Origin: Kiloniellales bacterium | GTDB taxonomy: Bacteria > Pseudomonadota > Alphaproteobacteria > Kiloniellales > JAKSBE01 | NCBI GenBank assembly: GCA_030066685.1 | Contig: JASJBF010000003.1 | Location: forward strand, 46,576-110,575 | Direction of reading: 5' to 3' | DNA length: 64,000 nucleotides | Shown here: positions 10,273 through 19,424 of the stretch, in pieces | Numbering within the stretch: the first letter of the stretch is position 1 | Layout of the letters: each line of letters starts with the position of its first letter | The notes under the pieces: model-generated | The model's database searches: none | What the model was told of the DNA's origin: nothing | The model's input: only the letters and a program-made list of their open reading frames with translations | Made by a program: the position numbers and the translations under genes

Positions 10273-12615
10273 ATGGAGCGATCGATGCCTGGAATTCGGA
10301 GCGGGTCGTCCCGCCGGACGGGACTCTTGGCCTCGGGCCGGCGTCTTCTGCCGCTCGGCCTGATTATCGTGATCCTCGCCGCCGCCTGGGCGCCCGGCGC
10401 CGCCCATGCCCAGGCCTTCATCGGCCAGACCGCCGGCGAGGAGACGCCGGCCGCCGAGGAGGTCGCGCTGCCGGAAGAGCTGACGCCGGCGCAGGTTCGG
10501 GGGCTGGTCGCCGGGCTTTCCGACGAGCAGGTCCGCGCCATCCTCATCGAGCAGCTCGACAAGGCCGCCAAGCCCGAAGCGGAGGGCGCCGACGCGGGCT
10601 CCCTCGGCATGCTGATGGGTATCGAGGACGTGGGTGGGACCTTGCAGGGCCGCCTCGCCGAGGTACTCGCGCAGGCCCCCGAGGCGCCCTCCATGCTGAC
10701 CCTGGTCGCGACCCGGCTGGAAGGCAGCGGCGGGATCCTAATCACGCTGCTCGGGCTGCTGGTCGTCCTCGGTCTCGGCTTCGCGGCACGCTTCTTCTGG
10801 CGCCGCTTCGTCGGCAAGCACCAGGAAAAGCTCGCGGCACGAAGTGCCGACATCGGCGCTTACGCCTCCCTCGCCGTCATCGGGGATGCCATCGTCTGGT
10901 TGCTGTTGGAGCTCTCCGGCGTGGTCATCTTCTATGTGGCGGCGATCGTCGTGGTCTTCACCTTCTGGCACGGCGACGAGGCGGCCCGCTTCTTCCTCGG
11001 CACCTTCGTCTCCGCCACCGCCGGCACGCTGTTCGTCATGGCGATGACGGAGTTCTTCCTGCCGTTCAAGTGGCGGGTCTACCGGCTCCTGCCTCTTGAG
11101 GACCGGCCGACTCTGCGGGTCCGTCGCTTCATGCTTGCGTTGGCGTTGATCTGGAACTTCGGGTTCCTCACCTGCGCCCTCCTGGCGATCTACGGGGCGC
11201 CGCCGACGATGCACCTGTTCCTGGTGATGATGGTGGGGACGGTCTTCATCTTGCTGCTTATCGTTGGGCTGTGGACCATCCGCAAAGACGTTGCCGCCCT
11301 GATCCGCGGCGACTCCGAGGAATCCGGCGGCTGGAGCTACCTGCGCCGCCTGCTGGCCGACAGCTGGCATTACCTGGCCAGCGCCTACATGCTGCTGGTC
11401 TTCGGTCTCGCCATGGGACAGCTCCTGCTGCAGGGCGAGCAGACCAACAACACCAACACCGGGCTGATCAGCCTACTGCTCTTCGTCGCCGCGCCGGCGC
11501 TGGACATCATGATCGGGCGCTTCCTCTCCGCGCGCTACGGCGCCGACAGCGCCGTCTGCGCCGCCTTGAGGCGCGCCATACGGGTCCTGATCGTGGTCGG
11601 CGCCGCGGCGGTCTTCCTGTCGCTCTGGGGCTTCCACGTCGAGGCTCTCGAGGGCATCGGGATCGGCGGCTGGCTGGTCGCGGCGACGATCAACGTCGGC
11701 GTCACGGCCCTGGTCGGCTACGTCATCTGGCAGCTGGTCAGCGCCATGATCGACAGCCGCCTTGAGGCCGAAGGCGGCGGCGAACCGGGCGAGCACGCGG
11801 CCCCCGGCGGCGAGGGCGGCGGCGCCGGCGCGACCCGGACGGCGACCCTGCTGCCGCTGCTGCGCTCCTTCGCCTTCGCCACCATCGCGGTCATGGCGGT
11901 CATGACCGCGCTCTCGGGCCTCGGGGTCGACATCGGCCCGCTGCTGGCCGGCGCCGGCGTGGTCGGCATCGCCATCGGCTTCGGCGCCCAGACCCTGGTA
12001 CGGGACATCGTCTCCGGCGCCTTTTTCCTGATCGACGACGCCTTCCGCATGGGCGAATACATCGACGTCGGCGCCGCCAAGGGCACGGTGGAGAAGATCT
12101 CGGTCCGCAGCCTGCGCCTGCGCCACCATCGCGGGCCGTTGAACACCATTCCCTTCGGGGAGATCCGGACCCTGACCAACTACTCGCGCGACTGGGTGAT
12201 CATGAAGCTGCCGATGCGGCTGACCTACGACACCGATCCCGTGAAGGTGAAGAAGATCGTCAAGCAGATCGGCCTGGAGATGTCCGAGGACCCGGATCTG
12301 GGCCCGATGCTGCTGGATCCGCCGAAGTCCCAGGGCGTCCTGCAGATGGACGACTCGGCGATGATCCTGCGGGTGAAGTTCATGGCCAAGCCTGGGGAAC
12401 AGTTCGTCCTACGCCGCGAGCTGCTGCACCGGATTCGCGCCGCCTTCGCGCGGGAGGGCATCACCTTCGCCAGCCGCGAGGTCACCGTCCACGTGAGCGG
12501 CGACGCCGAGAACGGCAAGACCAAGGAAGCCGCCGCCGCGGCCGCCCGCCGGATCCTGGACGACGAGGCCGAACGCCAGCAGGCTGCCGCCGCCGGCGCC
12601 GGGGATACCCGCTAG
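10273..12615 (+). CDS. MscS-family mechanosensitive ion channel
   Basis: About 780 residues. A basic N-terminus and a signal-like hydrophobic segment (LGLIIVILAAAWAPGAAHA) precede a periplasmic region and roughly eight to eleven membrane helices. The conserved pore region is LLAGAGVVGIAIGFGAQTLV, then RDIVSGAFFLIDDAFRMGE, and the cytoplasmic beta domain with FGEIRTLTNYSRDW. Such channels release solutes on hypo-osmotic shock. The ATG at 10273 is preceded by AGGGGAG; the frame is open 21 codons upstream. Its stop overlaps the convergent LysE-family stop by 4 bp. Confidence 0.92.
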   Translation: MERSMPGIRSGSSRRTGLLASGRRLLPLGLIIVILAAAWAPGAAHAQAFIGQTAGEETPAAEEVALPEELTPAQVRGLVAGLSDEQVRAILIEQLDKAAKPEAEGADAGSLGMLMGIEDVGGTLQGRLAEVLAQAPEAPSMLTLVATRLEGSGGILITLLGLLVVLGLGFAARFFWRRFVGKHQEKLAARSADIGAYASLAVIGDAIVWLLLELSGVVIFYVAAIVVVFTFWHGDEAARFFLGTFVSATAGTLFVMAMTEFFLPFKWRVYRLLPLEDRPTLRVRRFMLALALIWNFGFLTCALLAIYGAPPTMHLFLVMMVGTVFILLLIVGLWTIRKDVAALIRGDSEESGGWSYLRRLLADSWHYLASAYMLLVFGLAMGQLLLQGEQTNNTNTGLISLLLFVAAPALDIMIGRFLSARYGADSAVCAALRRAIRVLIVVGAAAVFLSLWGFHVEALEGIGIGGWLVAATINVGVTALVGYVIWQLVSAMIDSRLEAEGGGEPGEHAAPGGEGGGAGATRTATLLPLLRSFAFATIAVMAVMTALSGLGVDIGPLLAGAGVVGIAIGFGAQTLVRDIVSGAFFLIDDAFRMGEYIDVGAAKGTVEKISVRSLRLRHHRGPLNTIPFGEIRTLTNYSRDWVIMKLPMRLTYDTDPVKVKKIVKQIGLEMSEDPDLGPMLLDPPKSQGVLQMDDSAMILRVKFMAKPGEQFVLRRELLHRIRAAFAREGITFASREVTVHVSGDAENGKTKEAAAAAARRILDDEAERQQAAAAGAGDTR

Positions 12616-13253
12616 AGCCGGCTGCTGAGCAGCTTGAGCCCTGCGAGGCCGAAGAATGCGCAGAGGGCCGCCTGAATCGCCCGTCGCGCCTTGCCGTAGA
12701 GCCGCAGCATGGCGGTCGTTGAGAAGGCCAGGGCGTAGAGGCAGTGGATCAGCAGCGACAGAAGGCCGGTGCCTGCCACGATGACGAAGGCGACCCAGAG
12801 CGGCGCGTCGGGCTGGAGGCCGAGGGAGATGATCGCGATCCAGGCCAGGGCGGCCTTGGGGTTGGTCATCTGGATCGCCAGGCCGCGCAGGAAATAGCCG
12901 AAGGGGCCGCGCCGGCCGCCGGACAGCGTCGTCGCGGCAATGTCGTGGGCAGAGGCTGCGGCGCGGAACGATTTGTAGGCGAGCCACAGCAGGTAGAGGC
13001 CGCCCACGACCTTAATGACCGTCAGCGCCGCGGCGTAGGAGGCGAGCAGGGCGGAGAGGCCGGCCGCCGTCAGCAGGGCCCAGCAGCAGGATCCGGCGGC
13101 GACGCCGCCCGCCAAGCCCAAACCGGCGCGCCGTCCGGCGCTCATCGAGGTCCCCAGGATCGCCAGGACGTTCGGGCCGGGGCTCATGATGGACAGCAGG
13201 AAGGCCGAATAGGCCAGAAAGATTCCGGGCAGGTAGGTCGACAGCTCGGCCAT
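12612..13253 (-). CDS. LysE/RhtB-family amino acid exporter
   Basis: A 213-residue protein with six hydrophobic segments and the family signature IMSPGPNVLAILGTSMSAGRR near the N-terminus, followed by GVAAGS, VVGGLYLLWLAYKSFR and FLRGLAIQMTNPKAAL. These carriers export amino acids or homoserine lactone-like compounds; the substrate here is unknown. The length is typical. The gene stands alone on the minus strand. Confidence 0.9.
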   Translation of the reverse strand: MAELSTYLPGIFLAYSAFLLSIMSPGPNVLAILGTSMSAGRRAGLGLAGGVAAGSCCWALLTAAGLSALLASYAAALTVIKVVGGLYLLWLAYKSFRAAASAHDIAATTLSGGRRGPFGYFLRGLAIQMTNPKAALAWIAIISLGLQPDAPLWVAFVIVAGTGLLSLLIHCLYALAFSTTAMLRLYGKARRAIQAALCAFFGLAGLKLLSSRL

Positions 13254-13447
13254 GCGCTCGCTTTCCAGGTGGCGTCTTCGGTAGCAGCGGTCTGTATAGC
13301 AGAGGCCTCCCGACAGAGGCTTGTCAGGAGGCTTGCCGTCGGGATTGGAGCGATCCGATTGCCCGCATGGGCCAACATCCGGGCTTCGCGTGTTTCCGCT
13401 GATGCCGCACTGTGGGGCCGGGTTCTTATTGCCGGAGGCGCTGCAAC

Positions 13448-13819
13448 ATGGATCGTGACCCGCTCGACACGTTCGGCTCCTTTCTTATGAGGAAGTTCAG
13501 AGACAGAGCCATCGACCGATACGATCTCTTGGCGCGCGGGCACTTCAAGGCGCCGCGCGATCAAGAGCTGCAGAACGACCTCGCGTCCTTGAGCGCGGCG
13601 CAACGGGACATCGTTCGGAACTGCGTGATCGACTGTGTCGACGGCGGGCTGCACGACTTCCTATTCGCCTTGCAGGAAACCGCCGACTTCGAGAACGAGG
13701 TCCGGGTCATGGTCGACGGCAAGAACGTCGCGGAGATCAGTGACGGCCTCCAGGGCGAGCTCTTCTCGGAAGACGGCTGGTTCGCCCGCTTCAGCGCCTA
13801 TGGCGAGCCGGCGGATTAG
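13448..13819 (+). CDS. Hypothetical small soluble protein, 123 aa
   Basis: The ATG at 13448 is preceded by a GGAGG ribosome site 7 bp away, and the frame has consistent coding character. The protein (MDRDPLDTFGSFLMRKFRD... ends ARFSAYGEPAD) is acidic and predicted helical, with DIVRNCVIDCVDGGLHDFLF containing two nearby Cys. There is no signal peptide or membrane segment. I cannot assign a family. It is separate from the downstream glyoxalase gene by 94 bp. Confidence 0.7.
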   Translation: MDRDPLDTFGSFLMRKFRDRAIDRYDLLARGHFKAPRDQELQNDLASLSAAQRDIVRNCVIDCVDGGLHDFLFALQETADFENEVRVMVDGKNVAEISDGLQGELFSEDGWFARFSAYGEPAD

Positions 13820-13913
13820 CGCCCCCGCCGGTTTCTTTCCTTGGCCTGCGGTCCGAAGGCACCACATGCTTCGGTACACCGGTGATCTTTGCGAAAAGAA
13901 GAGGTCGAGAGCC

Positions 13914-14381
13914 ATGGCAGGTGAGAAGAAGGCCCGCGCGATCGGATTCAACCACGTGGCGCTGGAGGTCGGCGACATTGGCGAGGCGCTCGAGTTCTAC
14001 GGCCGTTTCCTGGACTTCGAGCTGCAGAGCCGGAGCGAGACCATGGCCTTCATCTATTTCGGCGACCAGTTCGTTAATTTCTCAAAGGGCCGCCGCCAGG
14101 CCCCGGACGACGCCCGCCACCTCGGGCTGGTGGTCGACGACAAGGAGGCGGTGCGGGCGCAGCTCGACGAGATGGGGGTCGAGATCCTGCCCGGCCCCTT
14201 CCTCGACTTCCTCGATCCCTGGGGCAACCGGATCGAGATCGTCGGCTACCGGAACATCCAGTTCACCAAGGCCCCCGAGGTCCTGCGCGGCATGGGCCTG
14301 GCGCATCTCGAGAAATCCGAAAAAGCCTTGGATGAGCTCGCCAAGAAGGGCATGGCTCCCGATCCCGCCGGCGACCGATAG
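13914..14381 (+). CDS. Glyoxalase/bleomycin-resistance (VOC) family protein
   Basis: A 155-residue VOC-fold protein: GFNHVALEVGDIGEALEFY opens the first beta-alpha-beta module and FLDPWGNRIEIVGY closes the second. The His (NHVAL) and Glu (RIEIV) are at metal-ligand positions of the superfamily. The substrate is unknown. It starts at an ATG with GAGG upstream and lies just before two glycosyltransferase genes of the arsenosugar-associated type, so a role in the same pathway is possible but not shown. Confidence 0.85.
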   Translation: MAGEKKARAIGFNHVALEVGDIGEALEFYGRFLDFELQSRSETMAFIYFGDQFVNFSKGRRQAPDDARHLGLVVDDKEAVRAQLDEMGVEILPGPFLDFLDPWGNRIEIVGYRNIQFTKAPEVLRGMGLAHLEKSEKALDELAKKGMAPDPAGDR

Positions 14382-14432
14382 GGGTTAGCCTTTGGGGTCA
14401 CTTCGTCTGGAGGGCTGTGCTATCACGCGGGC

Positions 14433-15122
14433 ATGGCGGTTGCGAAACTCGACATCGTGATCCCCGTGCTGGGCGCGCCGCCGGCGTTGGCGGCGACCCT
14501 GGCCGCCCTGGAAGAGAGGCGGGCGGCAGGTCTGGTCGGCGAGGTGGTCCTGGTCAGCGGCGACGGCGACCCCGAATTGCGGCAGCGCTTCGGCGAGGCA
14601 GCGCGGGTGATCGCCGCCGCTGCCGGACGCGGCCAGCAACTGGCGGCGGGCGCGCAGGCCTGCGATGCACCCTGGCTGCTGTTCCTGCATGCGGACACCC
14701 GGCTCGGCGCGGGCTGGGCGGCCCAGGCGAAGGCCTTTGTGTCCGGAACGCCGGGCGGTGAGCGGGCCGCTGCCTTCCGACTCGCCTTCGACGCCTCGCA
14801 CGGCGCGGCGAGGTTCATCGCGGCCCTGGCCAACTGGCGCAGCCGCCGGCTGGGCCTGCCCTACGGCGACCAGGGGCTGCTGATTTCGCGCAAGCTCTAC
14901 GAAGAGGTCGGCGGCTTCCGGCCGCTCGTCCTGATGGAGGACGTCGATCTGGTGCGGCGGATCGGCCGGCGGCGCCTGATTATCCTGGAGGGCCGCGCGG
15001 TGACCTCGGCCGACCGCTACCGCCGCGACGGCTGGTGGCTCAGGCCCCTGCGCAACCTCTCGGTCCTGACGCTCTACTTCCTCGGCGTGCCGCCGGCGAC
15101 CCTGCGCCGGCTCTACGGCTAG
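14433..15122 (+). CDS. Family 2 glycosyltransferase, TIGR04283-type (arsenosugar-associated)
   Basis: A 229-residue GT2 enzyme: LDIVIPVLG at the nucleotide-binding start, LLFLHADTRLG as the DxD-like metal site, PYGDQGLLISRKLYEEVGGF and LMEDVDLVRRI as the acceptor/catalytic region. This size and motif set match the group annotated as arsenosugar biosynthesis glycosyltransferases. The next gene begins 10 bp later and encodes the usual partner (TIGR04282 type). Real involvement in arsenic metabolism is family-level inference. Confidence 0.85.
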   Translation: MAVAKLDIVIPVLGAPPALAATLAALEERRAAGLVGEVVLVSGDGDPELRQRFGEAARVIAAAAGRGQQLAAGAQACDAPWLLFLHADTRLGAGWAAQAKAFVSGTPGGERAAAFRLAFDASHGAARFIAALANWRSRRLGLPYGDQGLLISRKLYEEVGGFRPLVLMEDVDLVRRIGRRRLIILEGRAVTSADRYRRDGWWLRPLRNLSVLTLYFLGVPPATLRRLYG

Positions 15123-15132
15123 GCACCGCGCC

Positions 15133-15783
15133 TTGTCGTCCGCCCGGAGAAAACCCGCCCGGCACCTGGTGATCTTCGCCCGCGCCCCGCGCCTGGGGCG
15201 GGTCAAGCGGCGGCTGGCAAAGGATTTGGGCGCGCTCGTCGCTCTTCGTTTCCACCGCCTCAACACCCGTGTCCTGCTGCGCCGGCTGTTGGGCGATCCG
15301 CGCTGGACTACCTGGCTCGCGGTGACGCCCGATCCGGCCGCGCGGGACACGGGCGCCGTTTGGCGCCATCGCGGGCCCTTGCTCGCCCAGGGGGCAGGCG
15401 ACCTCGGGGCGCGGATGGGCCGGGTGCTGCGCTGGCTGCCGCCCGGGCCGGTGGTCATCCTCGGTAGCGACATTCCGGGCATCGACCCGACGCGCGTTGC
15501 CGCCGCCTTCCGGGCCCTGGGGCGGGCCGACTTCGTGCTCGGGCCGGCGGCCGACGGCGGCTACTGGCTGATCGGCGCGCGGCGCCGGCCGGCCCTGCGT
15601 TTGTCCTTCGCCGGCGTGCGTTGGGGCGGGCCGCAGGCCCTGGCGGACACCCGCGCGAAGATGGCCGGTCGCGTGGTGCTTCTGGACGAACTTCAAGACG
15701 TCGACACCGCCGCCGACCTGGCGCGGATCGATCCGGCAGCCTGGACGCGGCTGGTCACTCCGCCGCGTCGAGGTGCTCCTTGA
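15133..15783 (+). CDS. TIGR04282-type glycosyltransferase (arsenosugar-associated)
   Basis: A 216-residue nucleotidyl/glycosyltransferase-like protein: HLVIFARAPRLGRVKRRLA is the nucleotide-binding loop typical of the group, ILGSDIPGIDP the metal site, FVLGPAADGGYWLIG the conserved core. The predicted start is a TTG at 15133, 10 bp after the previous stop. It pairs with the preceding GT2 gene, the common arrangement for this family. Its 3' end overlaps moaB (opposite strand) by 29 bp. Confidence 0.85.
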   Translation: MSSARRKPARHLVIFARAPRLGRVKRRLAKDLGALVALRFHRLNTRVLLRRLLGDPRWTTWLAVTPDPAARDTGAVWRHRGPLLAQGAGDLGARMGRVLRWLPPGPVVILGSDIPGIDPTRVAAAFRALGRADFVLGPAADGGYWLIGARRRPALRLSFAGVRWGGPQALADTRAKMAGRVVLLDELQDVDTAADLARIDPAAWTRLVTPPRRGAP

Positions 15784-16300
15784 GCCGCGGCATGAGCTCC
15801 GCGAGGTTGCAGGGCCGGTGCCGGATGTCGAGCTGGTAGCGCAGGATCTCCTGCCAGCCGTCCCGGCAGGCCGAGGGCGAGCCGGGCAGGGCGAAGAGGT
15901 AGGTGCCGTCGGCGACGCCGCCGATGGCCCGGCTCTGGATCGTCGAGGTGCCGACCTTCTGGAAGCTGATCCAGCGGAACAGCTCGCCGAAGCCCTGGAT
16001 CTCCTTCTCGATCACCGCGGCGAAGGCCTCCGGCGTCACGTCGCGTCCGGTCACCCCGGTGCCGCCGGTCGAGATCACCACGTCGACCTCGGGATCGGCC
16101 GCCAGGGCGCGCAGCTTGGCCTCGAGCGCGGCCTGCTCGTCGCGCAGGATCTCGCGGCGTACCACCTTGTGGCCGTCGGCCTCGATCAGCTCCTGCAGGG
16201 TCCGTCCGGACTTGTCGTCCTCGAGGGTCCTGCTGTCGGAGACCGTCAGGACCGCGATGTTGACCGCTTGGAAGGGCCTGCGGTCATCGATGTTTGCCAT
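15755..16300 (-). CDS. moaB: Molybdenum cofactor biosynthesis protein B
   Basis: A 181-residue MoaB/Mog-fold protein that acts in molybdopterin adenylation. Conserved segments are IAVLTVSDSRT, DVVISTGGTGVTGRDVTPEA and FALPGSPSACRDGW. The ATG at 16300 follows a GGGGTGG ribosome site and overlaps the end of the upstream transglycosylase gene by 17 bp, so translation is probably coupled. No other molybdopterin genes are in the window. Confidence 0.92.
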   Translation of the reverse strand: MANIDDRRPFQAVNIAVLTVSDSRTLEDDKSGRTLQELIEADGHKVVRREILRDEQAALEAKLRALAADPEVDVVISTGGTGVTGRDVTPEAFAAVIEKEIQGFGELFRWISFQKVGTSTIQSRAIGGVADGTYLFALPGSPSACRDGWQEILRYQLDIRHRPCNLAELMPRLKEHLDAAE

Positions 16301-18266
16301 TCTGTGCCACCCCGTTCGCACTCCCGTCGAGCGCCTTATAGCTCGGCCAGTCGCCGGCCGCCAGGGCGTCCAGCGACGGTGCGGGCTGGCCGAGGCGCTC
16401 CCTGTATATCCATAGATTGGTCAGGACCCGCTCGATGAAAAGGCGGGTCTCGCGGGCGGGCAGGCTTTCGATGAACAGCAGCGGATCGTTGTCGTAGCTC
16501 ATCCGCTTCTGCCAGCGGCCCAGGTTGCCGGGGCCGCCGTTGTAGGCCGCGGTCAGGCGGAAGAGGTTGCCGCCGACCCGGGCGTTGTCCAGCAGGTGGG
16601 CGAGGTACTTCTGGCCCAGCTCGATGTTCAGCTCGGGATCGAACAGCCGGTCGCGCCCGGAGCGGCGCTGCAGGCTGCGATCGCGGCCGATGAAGCTGGC
16701 GGTGCGCGGCATCAGCTGCATCAGGCCGCGGGCCCCGTCCGGGCTCTTGGCCCGGGTTTTGAAGGCCGATTCCTGGCGCATGAAGGCGTAGACCAGGGCG
16801 CGGTCGACCCGGAAGCCCTTGCGCGGCTCCCAGGGCGGCAGGGGATAGAGGGCGACATCCAGGGAGGTGCCGTTCCAGGTCGCCTGGCCGGCCCCCTGGT
16901 CCAGGCGGCGCGCCAGCTTCAGCGCGAGCGCCGGCAGGCCGGCCCTGTCAGCCACGGCCAGCAGGGCGTCGACGGTCTCCGGCTCGTTCCAGTCCCGCAT
17001 CCGCAGCAGCTCGCGCTGCGCCATGTCGCGCCGGCCGACCTGGACCAGGGCCAGGGCGCGGGCGCCGGCCGGCCGCGCCATCAGGCTCTCGACCATTGCC
17101 GGGGTGAAGCGCGGCGGCGTGAAGTCGAAGCTGGCCTCGATGCCCAGGGCGCGGCGCGCCAGCAGGCCGTAGAAGGTGCGTGGGTAGTCGGCGGCCAGGG
17201 CCAGCCAGCGGCTCATCTCGGCCGGCTGGCGCAGCCGCAGGTGCGCCCGGGCCGCCCAATAGGCGCCCGAGGACTTGTTCCAGGCCGATACCCTGTCCGA
17301 CTCCGCAAGGGCCTCGAAATGGTGCGCGGCGGCGGCGAAGTCGCGCAGGCGCCAGGCCGCCAGCCCGGCGGTCCAATGGGCGATCGGGATCTCGCCGCCG
17401 GAGCGGCGGGCCGCCGGATCGGCCAGGTCGAAGGCCTTCTTGGGCTTGCCGTAGTAGAACCAGGCGGCCGCCACCTGGGCGTAGGCGTCGTCCAGCTCGA
17501 CCTGGTCGAGAAGGCGCTGCGTGCTCTTCTGGCGCAGCAGCTTCTCGGTCGCCGACAGGCGGGTCCGGTAGATGTTGCGGCGGACCTGGCGCTGGATCCG
17601 CCGGACCTTGCGGCCGGTCTTGGCGCTGCGCTTGCGCGGCGACATGTACTCGCTGGTTCCGACCTTGCGGATCGGGCTCAGCAGCGAGCGGCTCGGCGAC
17701 ACCGGGCGCTGCGGGCGGCGGTAGTTCTTGGGCCGGCGCTTCAGGGCCAGGCGATAGACGCGTGCGGCGTCGGGATGGTCGGCATAGCGGTCCATCCACA
17801 GCTTCAGCTCGCTGTACTTCGCGCGGTAGAGGCGGGGGTGCATGAAGCGCTGGTACAGCACGTGGCCCATCAGCCGGCGGTCGGTCAGGGCCGCGATCTG
17901 CTTGTCCGCAGCCTTCCATTTGCCGTTGCGCTGGAGGAAGAAGATCTTGCGGTAGCGCTCGGCGTCAGCGGCCGAGAGGACCAGCGGCAGGCCGTTCTCG
18001 CCGAAGCCGCCCGGCGCCGCGAGCGTGGCCGGGGCCTCGGCCGTCTGGACCTGGGCCTCGGCGGTCTCGACCCGGCCGGGCTCGGCCTTGCCATTCTCGA
18101 CTTGGCCATTCTCGACTTGGCCATTTTCGACCTGGCCCGTCTCGATCCGGGGGGCGGCCGGAACCGGGTCCGGCGACGCGGCCTGGGCCGTCGGGGCGAG
18201 GGCGACGAAGACGGGTGCCGCGACGGCGGCGGCGACGAGAAGCCGGTGGACCTGCCTGAATCTCAC
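16284..18266 (-). CDS. Soluble lytic murein transglycosylase (Slt70-like)
   Basis: A 660-residue periplasmic enzyme that cleaves the glycan strands of peptidoglycan. A signal peptide (HRLLVAAAVAAPVFVALAPTAQA) is followed by a low-complexity linker with three GQVEN pentapeptides, a long helical superhelix domain, and a C-terminal SLT domain (about residues 485-630) with catalytic Glu in MRQESAF, GLMQLMPRTA and AYNGGPGNLGRW. The GTG at 18266 is chosen because GGGGAG lies 6 bp upstream and it starts right at the signal peptide; an upstream in-frame start exists at 18341. Confidence 0.93.
   Translation of the reverse strand: MRFRQVHRLLVAAAVAAPVFVALAPTAQAASPDPVPAAPRIETGQVENGQVENGQVENGKAEPGRVETAEAQVQTAEAPATLAAPGGFGENGLPLVLSAADAERYRKIFFLQRNGKWKAADKQIAALTDRRLMGHVLYQRFMHPRLYRAKYSELKLWMDRYADHPDAARVYRLALKRRPKNYRRPQRPVSPSRSLLSPIRKVGTSEYMSPRKRSAKTGRKVRRIQRQVRRNIYRTRLSATEKLLRQKSTQRLLDQVELDDAYAQVAAAWFYYGKPKKAFDLADPAARRSGGEIPIAHWTAGLAAWRLRDFAAAAHHFEALAESDRVSAWNKSSGAYWAARAHLRLRQPAEMSRWLALAADYPRTFYGLLARRALGIEASFDFTPPRFTPAMVESLMARPAGARALALVQVGRRDMAQRELLRMRDWNEPETVDALLAVADRAGLPALALKLARRLDQGAGQATWNGTSLDVALYPLPPWEPRKGFRVDRALVYAFMRQESAFKTRAKSPDGARGLMQLMPRTASFIGRDRSLQRRSGRDRLFDPELNIELGQKYLAHLLDNARVGGNLFRLTAAYNGGPGNLGRWQKRMSYDNDPLLFIESLPARETRLFIERVLTNLWIYRERLGQPAPSLDALAAGDWPSYKALDGSANGVAQNGKHR
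18086..18145. repeat. 15-bp tandem repeat inside the transglycosylase gene
   Basis: Four consecutive 15-bp units (CTTGGCCATTCTCGA and close variants) encode repeated GQVEN-type pentapeptides in the linker after the signal peptide. The units keep frame, so copy-number change would only alter linker length. Confidence 0.8.
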
Positions 18267-18374
18267 TAAGCTCTCCCCTCGGGCGCGGTAATTGACTCTG
18301 GTTAATGCTGCCGCAACCAATGCCTCGGGCCTCTTTATCAATTGTTCTCGATAACATCCGGTTAACGAAATGGA

Positions 18375-19253
18375 TCACGCTCTGGCGGCCGGGTCGCTGC
18401 CACTGGTAAAGGCCGCACGGAAGCTGAGGAAATCGCGCCAAGCCAGGCGCTTCTGGGCCGGCTGGCGCAGAAGATAGGCCTGATGCAGCGTCGCCAGGGC
18501 CGGGATCGGCCGCGGCATCCCCGGGGATTGGTAGTGGAACCAGCGGCCGCGCAGCTTGAGGACGCCCTCGCTACGGCCCAGCAGGGACTTGGCCGAGGAC
18601 CCGCCGACCAGCATCAGGTAGTCAGGCGCCACCAGCTCGATGTGCCGCTCGGTGAAGGGCAGGCAGGTGGCGATCTCGGCGGCGGTCGGGGTGCGGTTCC
18701 CCGGCGGCCGCCAGAACAGCATGTTGGTGATGTAGACGCTATCCCGGTCCAGGCCGATCGCGGCCAGCATGGCGTCGAGAAGCTTGCCGCTCGGGCCGAC
18801 GAAGGGGATGCCCTGGCGATCCTCCTGCGGGCCCGGCGCCTCGCCGACGATCATATAGCGGGCCTGCGGATTGCCGTCGGCGAAGACGAGCTTGGTCGCG
18901 GTCTGCTTCAGGGGACAGCCGTCGAAGTCCACAAGGGCGGCGCGCAACTCCTCGACGTTGCGGGCGGCGGCGGCCAGCCGGCGGGCGGCCGCGACGGCGT
19001 CGCTGCCCGAGCGCAGCTCGGCCGGGGCTGCCTCCCAGAAGCCCTGCTGGCCGTCGGGTGCCCGTGCCGGCTCGCGGCGCGGCGCGGTCTCGGCTTCCGC
19101 CTGCGCCTTCCCCCGGCGCATCGCCTCTGCCGCCGCGGCCGAGCGTGCGAAGCGGTCGATCGCCGCCGCGCCGATCGCCTCGTCCGCACCGGCTTCGACT
19201 TGCCAGGCGAGGGCGGCGAGGGCGGCGTCCCTATGGCGGGATGACTGCGACAT
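18375..19253 (-). CDS. Uracil-DNA glycosylase, family 4-like
   Basis: A 292-residue DNA repair enzyme. The catalytic motif is [18 protein letters not shown] (about residues 138-155) and the second motif LHQAYLLR near the C-terminus. The N-terminal 90 residues are an Ala/Arg-rich extension. Of the four Fe-S cysteines of the thermophilic family 4 enzymes only two are aligned (GCPLK and ATCLPF); the others are Phe (first Cys) and Trp ([10 protein letters not shown]). Cluster binding is therefore doubtful. It is the only gene between the transglycosylase and a hypothetical gene on this strand. Confidence 0.87.
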   Translation of the reverse strand: MSQSSRHRDAALAALAWQVEAGADEAIGAAAIDRFARSAAAAEAMRRGKAQAEAETAPRREPARAPDGQQGFWEAAPAELRSGSDAVAAARRLAAAARNVEELRAALVDFDGCPLKQTATKLVFADGNPQARYMIVGEAPGPQEDRQGIPFVGPSGKLLDAMLAAIGLDRDSVYITNMLFWRPPGNRTPTAAEIATCLPFTERHIELVAPDYLMLVGGSSAKSLLGRSEGVLKLRGRWFHYQSPGMPRPIPALATLHQAYLLRQPAQKRLAWRDFLSFRAAFTSGSDPAARA

Positions 19254-19424
19254 CGGCGAAGGATAGCTCCCGGTTCGTTTCCGCGAAAGCGACGGTAATA
19301 CGGCTGCCTTGCCACCAGCTGGGGCGCCTCGGCCTGCACGCAGGTCCGGGTCGCGCGCAAGATCCCGGCACCGGTCTCCTAGATAGCTTGCTTCTGGCCG
19401 CGGCGAAAGCGCCGCGACGGCCGG

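Noticed and set aside
19265..19285. A second SOS box near the uracil glycosylase start
   Set aside because: GGTTCGTTTCCGCGAA has only one GTTC half; the second half does not match at N7 spacing.
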